A DNA stretch of 64,000 nt from Mesorhizobium sp. M8A.F.Ca.ET.218.01.1.1 (lineage in GTDB: Bacteria; Pseudomonadota; Alphaproteobacteria; Rhizobiales; Rhizobiaceae): the NCBI RefSeq assembly GCF_004791165.1, contig NZ_SRUZ01000002.1, positions 1 through 64,000 of the forward strand, written 5' to 3'. The position numbers and the translations under genes were made by a program. Under the pieces are notes generated by a model. It saw nothing but the letters and a program-made list of their open reading frames with translations, had not been told where the DNA came from and searched no databases. This document shows, piece after piece, positions 52,183-59,799 of the stretch (positions are counted from its first letter, which is position 1; the number at the start of each line of letters is the position of its first letter).

Positions 52183-53265
52183 TCAATAGCCCGCTTTGAT
52201 CTTCTCGAACTCGGCGATCATCTTGAGCTTGAGATCGGACGGCAGCGGCTGCTGGAACAGCGTCTTGTCGACGAATTTCTGCACGTCGTCATAGCCTTTT
52301 TCCTTCAGGACGGCCTGGTCGACACCAGCCATGCCCTTGGCGTTGGCCTGGCCGTAGCCCCAGTCCTTGACCAGCACCTTGGCGATCTCCGGATCGTTGA
52401 CTGCGTTGAGATAATCGTAGGCCTTGTCGATGTTGCCGGGCGCATCCTTGAACAACACATAGCCGCAGACCCAGGTCGAGATGCCCTCCGCCGTGTCCTT
52501 CTTCGACTTGATCGGCATGCCGGCTGCGACCGACTGCACGGTCGCATCGTTCCAGGCCCAGGCGAGGTCGACCTCGCCCCCGCTCAACAACTGCACGATG
52601 TCGGTGGTGTCGGTCCAGTAAGAGCGGACATTCTTGTGCACCTGGCGCAGGAAATCGGATGCCTGCTTGAACTGGTCGTCCGTCATCTTGGTCCAGTCCT
52701 TCAGGCCGATGGCGAGGCTCGCCAGCGCATAGGCGTCGTCGACATTGTCGCCGATCGACACCCGGCCCTTGAACTTCGGATCGGCGAACGCCTTCAGCGA
52801 CTGCACGTCCTTGTCGTCGATCTTGGAGGAATTGTAGGTGAGCTGCGTGTTGCCCCAGTCCCAGGGCATGAACCAGGCTTTTCCGTCATCGGTGGTGGCA
52901 AGGTTTTTCATCGCCATGATGCCGGGATTGAGGTCCTTCCAGCCTGTGATCTTCGACGTGTCGAGCGGCTGCAGCAGGCCAGCCTCGCGCCATTTCACCA
53001 CGCTCTGCGAGCAGGGATGGCCAAGGTCGGCCTTGAAGCCGGAGCGCACCTTCTCGAACGCCTCGTCCTCATCGCCGAAGAAGGCGAAGGTCGGCGAATC
53101 GCCGTTCTTCTCGACATATTTCGGGTGGAAGCCCGGATCCTCGTAGCCGGACCAGTCGAACACGATCAGATCCTTGTCGGCGGCGATCGCCAAGGCGGCG
53201 GCGGAGGCCGCCAGGGTTCCGGCCAGTGCGAGCGTCAGTGTCAGGCGTCTTGTCAGTGTCTTCAT
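52183..53265 (-). CDS. PotD-like ABC solute-binding protein (copy 2)
   Basis: Periplasmic binding protein of 360 residues; signal peptide MKTLTRRLTLTLALAGTLAA with cleavage near IAA-DK. The mature start DLIVFDWSGYEDPGFHPKY and long shared stretches such as SIGDNVDDAYALASLAIGLK and LKDWTKMTDDQFKQAS show it is a duplicate of copy 1. The ligand region differs: FYWTDDTDLNQAFIGNEVDLVWGWNE in copy 1 corresponds to SYWTDTTDIVQLLSGGEVDLAWAWND here. The two may therefore bind related but different amines. It follows the TetR gene by 25 bases in the same direction, suggesting co-transcription. Confidence 0.93.
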   Translation of the reverse strand: MKTLTRRLTLTLALAGTLAASAAALAIAADKDLIVFDWSGYEDPGFHPKYVEKNGDSPTFAFFGDEDEAFEKVRSGFKADLGHPCSQSVVKWREAGLLQPLDTSKITGWKDLNPGIMAMKNLATTDDGKAWFMPWDWGNTQLTYNSSKIDDKDVQSLKAFADPKFKGRVSIGDNVDDAYALASLAIGLKDWTKMTDDQFKQASDFLRQVHKNVRSYWTDTTDIVQLLSGGEVDLAWAWNDATVQSVAAGMPIKSKKDTAEGISTWVCGYVLFKDAPGNIDKAYDYLNAVNDPEIAKVLVKDWGYGQANAKGMAGVDQAVLKEKGYDDVQKFVDKTLFQQPLPSDLKLKMIAEFEKIKAGY

Positions 53266-53290
53266 TGCTGTTCCATCCTCTGTGGTTTTC

Positions 53291-54022
53291 TTATGATTTC
53301 GTCTTTTCTGATGATTTGGTCGGGGCGGCGGCGTTCCGCGGGTAGTGTTTCGGGAAAGCCGCCGACAGGAATTCGTTCGCCGCCTGCAAGGAGGTCTCGC
53401 GGGTCGTGTTCTCGGTCCCCATCATCAGCCGCAGCCAAAGCCCTTCCAGCATGGCGCTAAGCGCCAATGCCATGACCTGCGGCTCATAGGCGTAGCCGCC
53501 GCTCTGCTTGAGCGTCGCACAGAGCTCGATGAAGATGTCCTGATAGACGACGTCGCGGGCGCTGCTCAGCGCCTGGTAGGTCGGCCGTGACTTGGCCTCG
53601 CCCCAAAAGGCGCACCATGCGGCGAGCTTGCGCTTGTTGCAGATCGAGCGGTCGAAGTCGGCAGCGACCAGGGCCTGAAGTTGGTCGGCAGGATCGTCGC
53701 CTGCCTTCTGCAGCGCATTGCGCCAATGCGCCGAATACTCGTCATACATATGCTGCAGCGTCGCGACGAGCAGCTTTTCCTTGCTCTCGAAATGGAAATT
53801 GACGATGCCTCGCGACAGGCCGGCGCCATCGGCGACATCGGCCATTGTCGTCTCCGAATAGCCGCGCTTGGCCAGCGAATCGATCGTCGCCTCGATGAGC
53901 TGAAGCTGCCTGACCTCCTTCGAGGCCTTGCGCCCGCGCTTCTCGGATTCGGCTTTCCGCGCCGGTTCAAGGAGCGCGTCCCTGGCGTCTGCCGTTTTCA
54001 TGCGTGTGATGGTCTCCAGCAT
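53291..54022 (-). CDS. BetI-like TetR-family transcriptional regulator
   Basis: Regulator of 243 residues. The DNA-binding region ATIDSLAKRGYSETTMADVADGAGLSRGIVNFHFESKEKLLVATLQHMYDEYSAHWR matches, from memory, the BetI pattern (the FHF-SKE-LL-ATL and EYxxHW parts in particular). BetI represses choline-to-glycine-betaine genes and binds TTGAA...TTCAA type dyads; sites of that kind lie in three promoters of this region. Starts at 54022 and 54001 (MKTADARD) are possible. The gene is 6 bases downstream of the methyltransferase gene, so it is likely autoregulated through the divergent promoter near 54.9 kb. Its ligand may be the amine taken up here. Confidence 0.9.
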   Translation of the reverse strand: MLETITRMKTADARDALLEPARKAESEKRGRKASKEVRQLQLIEATIDSLAKRGYSETTMADVADGAGLSRGIVNFHFESKEKLLVATLQHMYDEYSAHWRNALQKAGDDPADQLQALVAADFDRSICNKRKLAAWCAFWGEAKSRPTYQALSSARDVVYQDIFIELCATLKQSGGYAYEPQVMALALSAMLEGLWLRLMMGTENTTRETSLQAANEFLSAAFPKHYPRNAAAPTKSSEKTKS

Positions 54023-54028
54023 CGCCGG

Positions 54029-54847
54029 CTATCGCTTTGCATCCGGCTTCGACCCGCGAAGATGAGTGGGACGGTGCTCTCCACTGTCAAGCACCTTCTG
54101 CATGGCTTCCCAGGTTCGTATGTTCTTGTCGACATAGGCCGCGCCCACCACTGCGGCAACGGCCGGATAGAGTGGTCCCTTCAGCCTTTCGAGCTCCCCT
54201 CGCGCCACCTCGCGGTACCAGGGATTGCAGTCCCTGACGGTGACATCGGCAAAACCGGCGCCACGCATCGCCTTGGCATAGCGCGCCGGCGAGGCCATGG
54301 CGAAGGACAGCCCCTCGGCCGCGACATACGCCTTCATGTCGGGTGATGGTTCGCCGTCATGCGACATCATCCAGTTGGAGGCGGCAAAGACCCCGCCCGG
54401 CTTGAGCACGCGGAAAATCTCGGCGAAGAGCCCGTCCTTGTCGGGCACATGCAACAGCGCATCCTTGGAAAAGACGACATCGAAGTATCTGTCGGCGAAA
54501 GGCAGCAATCCCGGAGGCGCCTGAACGAAGCTGGCGCGCTCACCAAGGCCGCGCGCGGCGGCGCGCTGCCTGGCCGCCGCGATCACGGGCCGTTCGACAT
54601 CGAAGCCGGTGGCGTGCGCCGCGCCGTGACTCTCGACCAGATGCAACGTGATGCCACCGCAGCCACAGCCGATATCGAGGATCGTCCTGCCCTTGAGCGA
54701 AAGCCCCTCGACCACCCGGTCGACCTCGTCCGGCCCGCCTGGCGACAGGTAGCCATCCCCCCACAGCGCCTCGAGGAAGCGGATGGCGGTGTCGTCATAT
54801 TCCGGTTCGGCGTCTGCCGTTTCGATCATCAGCCCTCGGTCCCCCAA
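54029..54847 (-). CDS. SAM-dependent methyltransferase (class I)
   Basis: A 272-residue protein with SAM-binding motif [18 protein letters not shown] (about 56-72), motif [22 protein letters not shown], and post-motif [14 protein letters not shown]. The N-terminal [22 protein letters not shown] recalls phosphoethanolamine/sarcosine N-methyltransferases (the VFGxGFVSTGG block), so N-methylation of a small amine is a reasonable guess. A second start at 54829 (MIETADAEP) may be the real one. It heads the leftward unit methyltransferase-tetR-binding protein and shares the promoter region with the rightward flavoprotein genes. Confidence 0.85.
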   Translation of the reverse strand: MGDRGLMIETADAEPEYDDTAIRFLEALWGDGYLSPGGPDEVDRVVEGLSLKGRTILDIGCGCGGITLHLVESHGAAHATGFDVERPVIAAARQRAAARGLGERASFVQAPPGLLPFADRYFDVVFSKDALLHVPDKDGLFAEIFRVLKPGGVFAASNWMMSHDGEPSPDMKAYVAAEGLSFAMASPARYAKAMRGAGFADVTVRDCNPWYREVARGELERLKGPLYPAVAAVVGAAYVDKNIRTWEAMQKVLDSGEHRPTHLRGSKPDAKR

Positions 54848-54914
54848 TCGACGGAATGCTCGGTTCGAACGCCGGCGAAGCGTAGCGCAGATGCGGGAAA
54901 ACGCAATATCATTT

Positions 54915-54932
54915 GTTGAACATTCATTCAGA
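54915..54932. promoter_or_regulatory. BetI/TetR-type half-conserved operator in the 54.9-55.1 kb divergent promoter
   Basis: GTTGAACATTCATTCAGA has the TTGAA and TTCA arms at the same 18-base spacing as the sites at 43635 and 46385, though the right arm is imperfect. It lies 68-86 bases upstream of the methyltransferase start. Confidence 0.5.
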
Positions 54933-55014
54933 ATGACTGGACAGAATGGCTGATGTCATGCCAAATTCCGCGCATTCGGGAACAGATCACGCAAAAATGA
55001 AGAGCGGGTCGCCT

Positions 55015-55075
55015 AATTAATTCGAGGAAAAGTGTGAGCGGTTTTCCCCGGGAGAAGCGCATAGCGCTTCCCCTT
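55015..55075. repeat. Rhizobial repeat with hairpin before the flavoprotein operon
   Basis: The block beginning TAATTCGAGGAAAAGTGTGA resembles a short repeat common in Mesorhizobium/Brucella intergenic DNA. Inside it, GGGAGAAGCGC (55050-55060) pairs with GCGCTTCCCC (55064-55073) to form a strong hairpin. It ends about 35 bases before the start of the first flavoprotein gene and could affect its translation. Confidence 0.5.
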
Positions 55076-55109
55076 GGGAATGACGCAAAACAGGGAGGAC
55101 TGGGCCACA

Positions 55110-56729
55110 ATGAAAGCTTGGGATGCGATCATCATCGGCGGCGGACATAACGGTCTGGTCAACGCCTGCTACCTCCAGCGCGCCGGCCTCGACGTGCTTG
55201 TGGTCGAGAAGAACGACTGGGTAGGCGGTGCTGCCACCAGCCGGGAGCTGACGCCGGGCTTCCTCTACTCCAACTGCTCCTATGTCTGTTCGCTGTTCCG
55301 CCCCGAAATCATGCGCGACCTCGACCTGCCGCGCTTTGGCCTGCAGGTCATTTCCTATGAGGGCGGTGCGGTGTTCAGGCGCGACGGCGACTACCTCGCC
55401 AATTACCGCGACCACGACGCGCACCGGCGCGAATTCGCCCGCTTCTCCAAAAGGGATGCCGAGGCCTATGACCGCTACTCTCGCGACGTGACGCGCCAGT
55501 GCCGCTTCATCCAGCCGTTGCTGATGCGCACCGCGCCGGACCCGACCAGTTTGCGGCCGCGCGACCTCGGCGAACTGCTTTATCTCGGCAAGAAATTCGC
55601 CGGTCTCTCCGCCGAGGAAATGGCGCTGACGCTGCGCTTCTGGACGATGTCTATCTCGGAATTCCTCGACGAATATTTCGAGACCGACGTCATCAAGGCG
55701 AACTTCGCGCTATCCGGCATCATCGGCACGGCACTCGGACCGATGTCGCCCGGCACCGCTTACGTGCTGCTGCACCACTATATGGGCGAGGTCGACGGAT
55801 CGGTCGGCGCCTGGGGCTATGCGCGCGGCGGCATGGGCGCAGTCACCAAGGCGCTGGCAGCCTCCTTCAAGGCCTCCGGCGGCACGATCCGCACCAGCGC
55901 CGAGGTCGACCATGTGCTGGTGAACAGAGGTAAGGCCAAGGGCGTCGTTCTTGCCGGCGGCGAGGAGATTTACGGCAAGCTGGTCGTCTCCAATGCCGAC
56001 GTGAAGCGCACCTTCCTGAAGCTGGTCGAGGAGAAGGAACTGCCCGACATCTTCCTGCGCCGGGTCAAGAACTTCAAGATCCGCGGCTCCTCAGGCAAGG
56101 TCAACATCGCGCTCGATTCGCTGCCGGAATTCCCGGCGCTGCCGAAGGACTCGCCAGTCTATCGCGGCGACATGCATTTCACCGATTCGATTGAGCGCAT
56201 GGAGCGCGCCTATGACGACTGGAAGGCCGGCCGTTGGTCCGCCGATCCCTTCCTCGACATGGTGATCCCGACGACGCTCGACCCGACCATGGCCCCGCCG
56301 GGAAAACACTTCATGAGCTGCTTCGTGCAGTACGCGCCGCCCAAGGTGAACGGCCGCGAGTGGACCGATGCCGACCGCGACGGTTTTGCTGAAAGCGTGA
56401 TCGCGCAGATCGCTGAATACTCGCCGGGGTTTCGCGACCGCATCGTCCACATGGAAGTGCGCACGCCGCGCGAAATCGAGGCCGAGGTCGGTCTCACCGA
56501 AGGCAACATTTTTCAGGGCGAACTCACCTTCGACCAGCTTCTGTTCAACCGCCCGGTGCCGGGCTATGCGCAGTATCGGTCGCCGCTCGGTGGGCTCTAT
56601 ATGTGCGGCTCCTCGACCCATCCCGGTGGCGGCGTCATGGGCGCGCCCGGCCGCAATGCTGCGGCCGAAATCCTGCGCGATCTCGCAAAATCCACCTCGC
56701 ATATGAGCCCGGCCCATGACGTTATTTGA
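55110..56729 (+). CDS. CrtI/phytoene-dehydrogenase-like FAD oxidoreductase (first of pair)
   Basis: FAD-binding protein of 539 residues: dinucleotide motif AIIIGGGHNGLVNACYLQRAG (6-26) with VLVVEKNDWVGGAATSRE, and the C-terminal CrtI-type block GGLYMCGSSTHPGGGVMGAPGRNAA. The group includes carotenoid desaturases, isomerases and a large set of uncharacterised bacterial oxidases or saturases that do not act on carotenoids. No carotenoid genes are present, and the partners are a second CrtI-like gene, a folate-type enzyme and amine genes. The ATG at 55110 follows GGGAGG at longer than usual spacing. The next gene overlaps by 14 bases. Confidence 0.9.
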   Translation: MKAWDAIIIGGGHNGLVNACYLQRAGLDVLVVEKNDWVGGAATSRELTPGFLYSNCSYVCSLFRPEIMRDLDLPRFGLQVISYEGGAVFRRDGDYLANYRDHDAHRREFARFSKRDAEAYDRYSRDVTRQCRFIQPLLMRTAPDPTSLRPRDLGELLYLGKKFAGLSAEEMALTLRFWTMSISEFLDEYFETDVIKANFALSGIIGTALGPMSPGTAYVLLHHYMGEVDGSVGAWGYARGGMGAVTKALAASFKASGGTIRTSAEVDHVLVNRGKAKGVVLAGGEEIYGKLVVSNADVKRTFLKLVEEKELPDIFLRRVKNFKIRGSSGKVNIALDSLPEFPALPKDSPVYRGDMHFTDSIERMERAYDDWKAGRWSADPFLDMVIPTTLDPTMAPPGKHFMSCFVQYAPPKVNGREWTDADRDGFAESVIAQIAEYSPGFRDRIVHMEVRTPREIEAEVGLTEGNIFQGELTFDQLLFNRPVPGYAQYRSPLGGLYMCGSSTHPGGGVMGAPGRNAAAEILRDLAKSTSHMSPAHDVI

Positions 56730-58281
56730 TGGCATCGTTATCGGCGGCGGCCATAACGGGCTTGTCGCTGCCGCCACGCTGGCGAAGGCCGGCCGCAAGG
56801 TGCTGGTGCTGGAAGCCGCAGCCGAACCCGGCGGCGCGGCGCGCACCGAGGAATTTGCGCCCGGTTTTCGCGTCTCGTCGATCGCGCATGTGCTGAACCG
56901 GCTGCACCCCGATGTGATGAAGACGCTGGAGCTGGAAAAGCACGGGCTGCAAATCGCCCGCGCCGACTTCATCCCGTCAGTCGCATTGTCGAAAGATGCA
57001 CCGCCACTTGTCCTGCATGGCGCCTATGGCGAGGTGCTGACCGGCGCCAGTTCGTCGGAACAGTCCGCCTGGAAGGATTTGCGCGCGCAGCTGTTGCGCT
57101 ATGCCGGCATATTGAAGCCGTTCCTGTCGCGCCGGCCGCCTGATCTCGGTGGCATGTCGCTGCTGGAGACAGCTTCGCTCGGCCAGACCGCGCTAGCGTT
57201 GAAGAAACTCGGCAAGGAAGATATGCGCGACTTCCTGCGCGTGCTTCTGATGAACGTTGCCGACCTGCTTGACGAGCAGCTCGCCGACGACAGGCTGAAG
57301 GGGCTGCTCGCCTTCGATGCCACCCTCGGCAGTCATCTTGGCCCGCGCTCGCCGACCTCGCTGCTCGGGCTCTATTATCGTCTGGCCGGAGAGATCGGCG
57401 GTGCGGCCGGAGCGCAACTGCTGCCACGGGGTGGCATGGGCGCGGTGGTCGTGGCCATCCGCACTGCCGCCGAAAAGGCCGGCGTCACGATCCGCACATC
57501 GGTGCCCGTCGCAAGGATCATTGTCGAGAAAGACCGCGCCGTCGGCGTCGTCCTCGACAATGGCGAGGAGCTTCGCGCCAGGACGATCGTCTCCGCCATC
57601 AACCCGGCGACCACCTTCCTCGATCTTGTCGGACCACGCGGGATCGATACCGGCTTCATGCGCAAGGTGAAAAATATCCGCATGAAGGGTGATGCCGCCA
57701 AGCTCCATCTGGCGCTCGACCGGCCACCCCAATTCACTGGCGCCGATGCCGCCGACCACAAGGGGCGGCTGGTCATCGCCCCCTCCCCCGACCATGTCGA
57801 GCGTGCCTTCAATCCGTCGAAGTACGGCGAGTTCTCGCCCGAGCCGGCGATGGAGATAACCTTGCCCAGCCTTGCGGACCCGTCGCTGGCGCCAGACGGC
57901 GCCTGCGTGCTGTCAGCCGTGGTGCAATACGCGCCCTATCAGTTGAAAGAGGGTTGGAACGCCGGCAAGCCGAAATTCCTCGAGGCAATCCTGGCTCGGT
58001 TGGAAGCCTACGCGCCTGGCATCGGCAAGACGGTGCGCCATGCCGAGCTTCTGACGCCTGCCGACATCGAGAAGCGCTACCGTATGCCCGGTGGTCACTG
58101 GCATCATGGTGAACTGCAGGCAGATCAGATGCTGATCTCGCGTCCTGTCTCCGGCTGGTCGGGCTATGACACGCCGCTCGACGAGCTGTTCCTGGCCGGT
58201 GCTGGTTCGCATCCCGGTGGTGGTGTTTCCGGTGCGCCCGGGTTGAATGCCGCGCGGCGCATCATCGCGATGAAAGGGTAG
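56716..58281 (+). CDS. CrtI/phytoene-dehydrogenase-like FAD oxidoreductase (second of pair)
   Basis: A 521-residue relative of the preceding protein: GIVIGGGHNGLVAAATLAKAG (5-25), VLVLEAAAEPGGAARTEE, LLPRGGMGAVVVAIRTAAEKAG and the C-terminal FLAGAGSHPGGGVSGAPGLNAAR. The two share fold and length but are clearly diverged, which suggests a heteromer or two successive dehydrogenation steps rather than a recent duplication. It is translationally coupled to the first (14-base overlap) and lies 3 bases before the GcvT-like gene. The function is inferred only as FAD-dependent redox on an unknown, probably amine-derived, substrate. Confidence 0.9.
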   Translation: MTLFDGIVIGGGHNGLVAAATLAKAGRKVLVLEAAAEPGGAARTEEFAPGFRVSSIAHVLNRLHPDVMKTLELEKHGLQIARADFIPSVALSKDAPPLVLHGAYGEVLTGASSSEQSAWKDLRAQLLRYAGILKPFLSRRPPDLGGMSLLETASLGQTALALKKLGKEDMRDFLRVLLMNVADLLDEQLADDRLKGLLAFDATLGSHLGPRSPTSLLGLYYRLAGEIGGAAGAQLLPRGGMGAVVVAIRTAAEKAGVTIRTSVPVARIIVEKDRAVGVVLDNGEELRARTIVSAINPATTFLDLVGPRGIDTGFMRKVKNIRMKGDAAKLHLALDRPPQFTGADAADHKGRLVIAPSPDHVERAFNPSKYGEFSPEPAMEITLPSLADPSLAPDGACVLSAVVQYAPYQLKEGWNAGKPKFLEAILARLEAYAPGIGKTVRHAELLTPADIEKRYRMPGGHWHHGELQADQMLISRPVSGWSGYDTPLDELFLAGAGSHPGGGVSGAPGLNAARRIIAMKG

Positions 58282-58284
58282 GTT

Positions 58285-59544
58285 ATGGCTCAGGCAACCA
58301 GGAAGAAGCCCGTTGCAACGACAGCCAATGCGGCTGTTTCTGCCCGCACCCTCGCGCAAACCCACTTCCGCACGCTGCGTCTCGGCACGCCGTTCCAGCC
58401 GCGCCTCGATGCGCTGGCCAAGACCCAGGACTGGTACAATTGGGCCGGTTACCGCGCGCCGCATTCGCTCTGGGACGAGGAGCTCGAATATTTCGCCATC
58501 CGCAGCCAGGCGGCGCTCTTCGACATCTCGCCAATGACCAAATACCGCATCGAAGGCCCGGATGCCGAAGCCTTCCTCGACCGCGTCACCCTGCGCGATG
58601 TCACCAAGCTCAGGCCCGGCCGCGTTCATTACACCGCATGGTGTGACGACGAAGGCTTTGTCCTCGATGACGGCACGCTGTTCCGACTTTCGCCAACCCG
58701 CTTCCGGCTGTGTTCGCAGGAGCGGCATCTGCCCTGGCTGCTGGACAGCGCCCTTGGTTTCGACGTCACCGTCGAGGAAGAAACCGAGGCCGTCGCCGGG
58801 CTCGCCTTGCAAGGCCCCACATCTTTCGCCGTGTTGCGCGATGCGGGCTTCACCGGTGTCGAGAAGCTGAAAATATTCGACCTCGCCGAGTTCCCGCATG
58901 ACGGTGGCACGGTCATCATTTCACGCACCGGCTTCACCGGCGATCTCGGCTACGAATTGTTCGTGCCGGCCGACAAGGCGCTGAGTCTCTGGGACCGGCT
59001 GATGACGGCAGGCGAACTGCGCGGCATCAGGGCCATCGGCTATACCGCGCTCAACCGCGCGCGGCTCGAAGCAGGGCTGATTGTCGCCAATGCCGATTTC
59101 ACCACCGCCGAACACGCCATCCGCGCCGACCGCCTGCGCATGCCCGACGAGATCGGGCTCGGCTTCATGATCGATCTGGAAAAGGCCCATTTCAACGGCC
59201 GCCGCGCCATCCTCGAAGCGAGGACAAGACGCAGACTGCGCCATGTCCTGGTCGGGCTGGAGATCGAGGGCAACATCCCGGCCGAACACGCCATCGTCTA
59301 CTACAAGAAGAGCCAGGAAGTCGGCTTGGTCAGCGCCGCCATGTGGTCGCCGATGGCGAAGCGCAACATCGCCATCGCCTCGCTGGCGCGGCCCTATGGT
59401 GATACTGTCGTGGAAGACCTCTGGGTCGAAATCTACGCCATGCGCGAGCTGCAGTACCAGAAGCTGATGAAACGGGCCAAGGTGGTGGCGCGCCCCTTCA
59501 TCAAGCTCGACCGCCGCACCGCCAACCCGCCGGCGGATTTCTGA
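58285..59544 (+). CDS. Aminomethyltransferase-family (GcvT/DmdA-like) folate-dependent enzyme
   Basis: A 419-residue protein of the GcvT fold. Recognisable blocks are ALFDISPMTKYRIEGPDAEAFLDRV (about 73-97), VHYTAWCDDEGFVLDDGTLFRLSP (about 113-136, with the Asp pair that corresponds to the folate-contacting region in GcvT), ISRTGFTGDLGYELFVP and IGYTALNRARLEAGL. These enzymes take a methyl or methylene group from glycine, dimethylglycine, sarcosine or DMSP onto tetrahydrofolate. The N-terminal extension of about 35 residues before the standard start is Ala/Thr rich. It follows the flavoproteins directly, so oxidised N-methyl groups may be passed here to folate. Confidence 0.88.
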   Translation: MAQATRKKPVATTANAAVSARTLAQTHFRTLRLGTPFQPRLDALAKTQDWYNWAGYRAPHSLWDEELEYFAIRSQAALFDISPMTKYRIEGPDAEAFLDRVTLRDVTKLRPGRVHYTAWCDDEGFVLDDGTLFRLSPTRFRLCSQERHLPWLLDSALGFDVTVEEETEAVAGLALQGPTSFAVLRDAGFTGVEKLKIFDLAEFPHDGGTVIISRTGFTGDLGYELFVPADKALSLWDRLMTAGELRGIRAIGYTALNRARLEAGLIVANADFTTAEHAIRADRLRMPDEIGLGFMIDLEKAHFNGRRAILEARTRRRLRHVLVGLEIEGNIPAEHAIVYYKKSQEVGLVSAAMWSPMAKRNIAIASLARPYGDTVVEDLWVEIYAMRELQYQKLMKRAKVVARPFIKLDRRTANPPADF

Positions 59545-59546
59545 GC

Positions 59547-59792
59547 ATGGCCGAGGAAGAAGGCGAAGCCGCCGAACAGTGGGAACTGGTCAACACGCCG
59601 CTCGGTGAGAAATGGTCGGGCCGAACGCGCTACGCCGCCGCCATGTTCTTCTACAAGCGCGACGAGATGAGTGCGGAGACCCTGGAGGTCTACCGCATCT
59701 GCGCCAGGCTCGATTCGGAAAACCCGTTGCCGATCATTCGCGACCGTGGCGTCGGCAAGGATTGGCTGAAGCGCATGGGCTACGACAAGTAG
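59547..59792 (+). CDS. Small acidic/basic protein of unknown family (81 residues)
   Basis: Starts two bases after the GcvT-like stop and ends at the opposing dipeptidase gene. The sequence has an acidic head (MAEEEGEAAEQWELVNTP), an aromatic middle (RTRYAAAMFFYKRDEMSAETLEVYRICARLD) and a basic end (KDWLKRMGYDK); there is no signal peptide or cysteine pair. I do not recognise the family. Tight coupling to the flavoprotein and folate enzyme genes suggests a subunit or assembly role for that complex, for example a small subunit like those of heteromeric sarcosine oxidases; this is a guess from position. Confidence 0.8.
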   Translation: MAEEEGEAAEQWELVNTPLGEKWSGRTRYAAAMFFYKRDEMSAETLEVYRICARLDSENPLPIIRDRGVGKDWLKRMGYDK

Positions 59793-59799
59793 CGCCGGC

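Noticed and set aside
51331..53460. 709-codon open frame on the plus strand across both PotD-like genes
   Set aside because: It is antisense to two conserved binding-protein genes and runs through the RIME element; no recognisable domain.
55050..55073. Riboswitch upstream of the flavoprotein/GcvT-like operon
   Set aside because: Only a single simple hairpin within a repeat is seen; the multi-stem glycine or SAM riboswitch patterns are absent.
55110..58281. Carotenoid biosynthesis by the two CrtI-like proteins
   Set aside because: No phytoene synthase or other carotenoid gene is present, and the neighbours are amine and folate enzymes.
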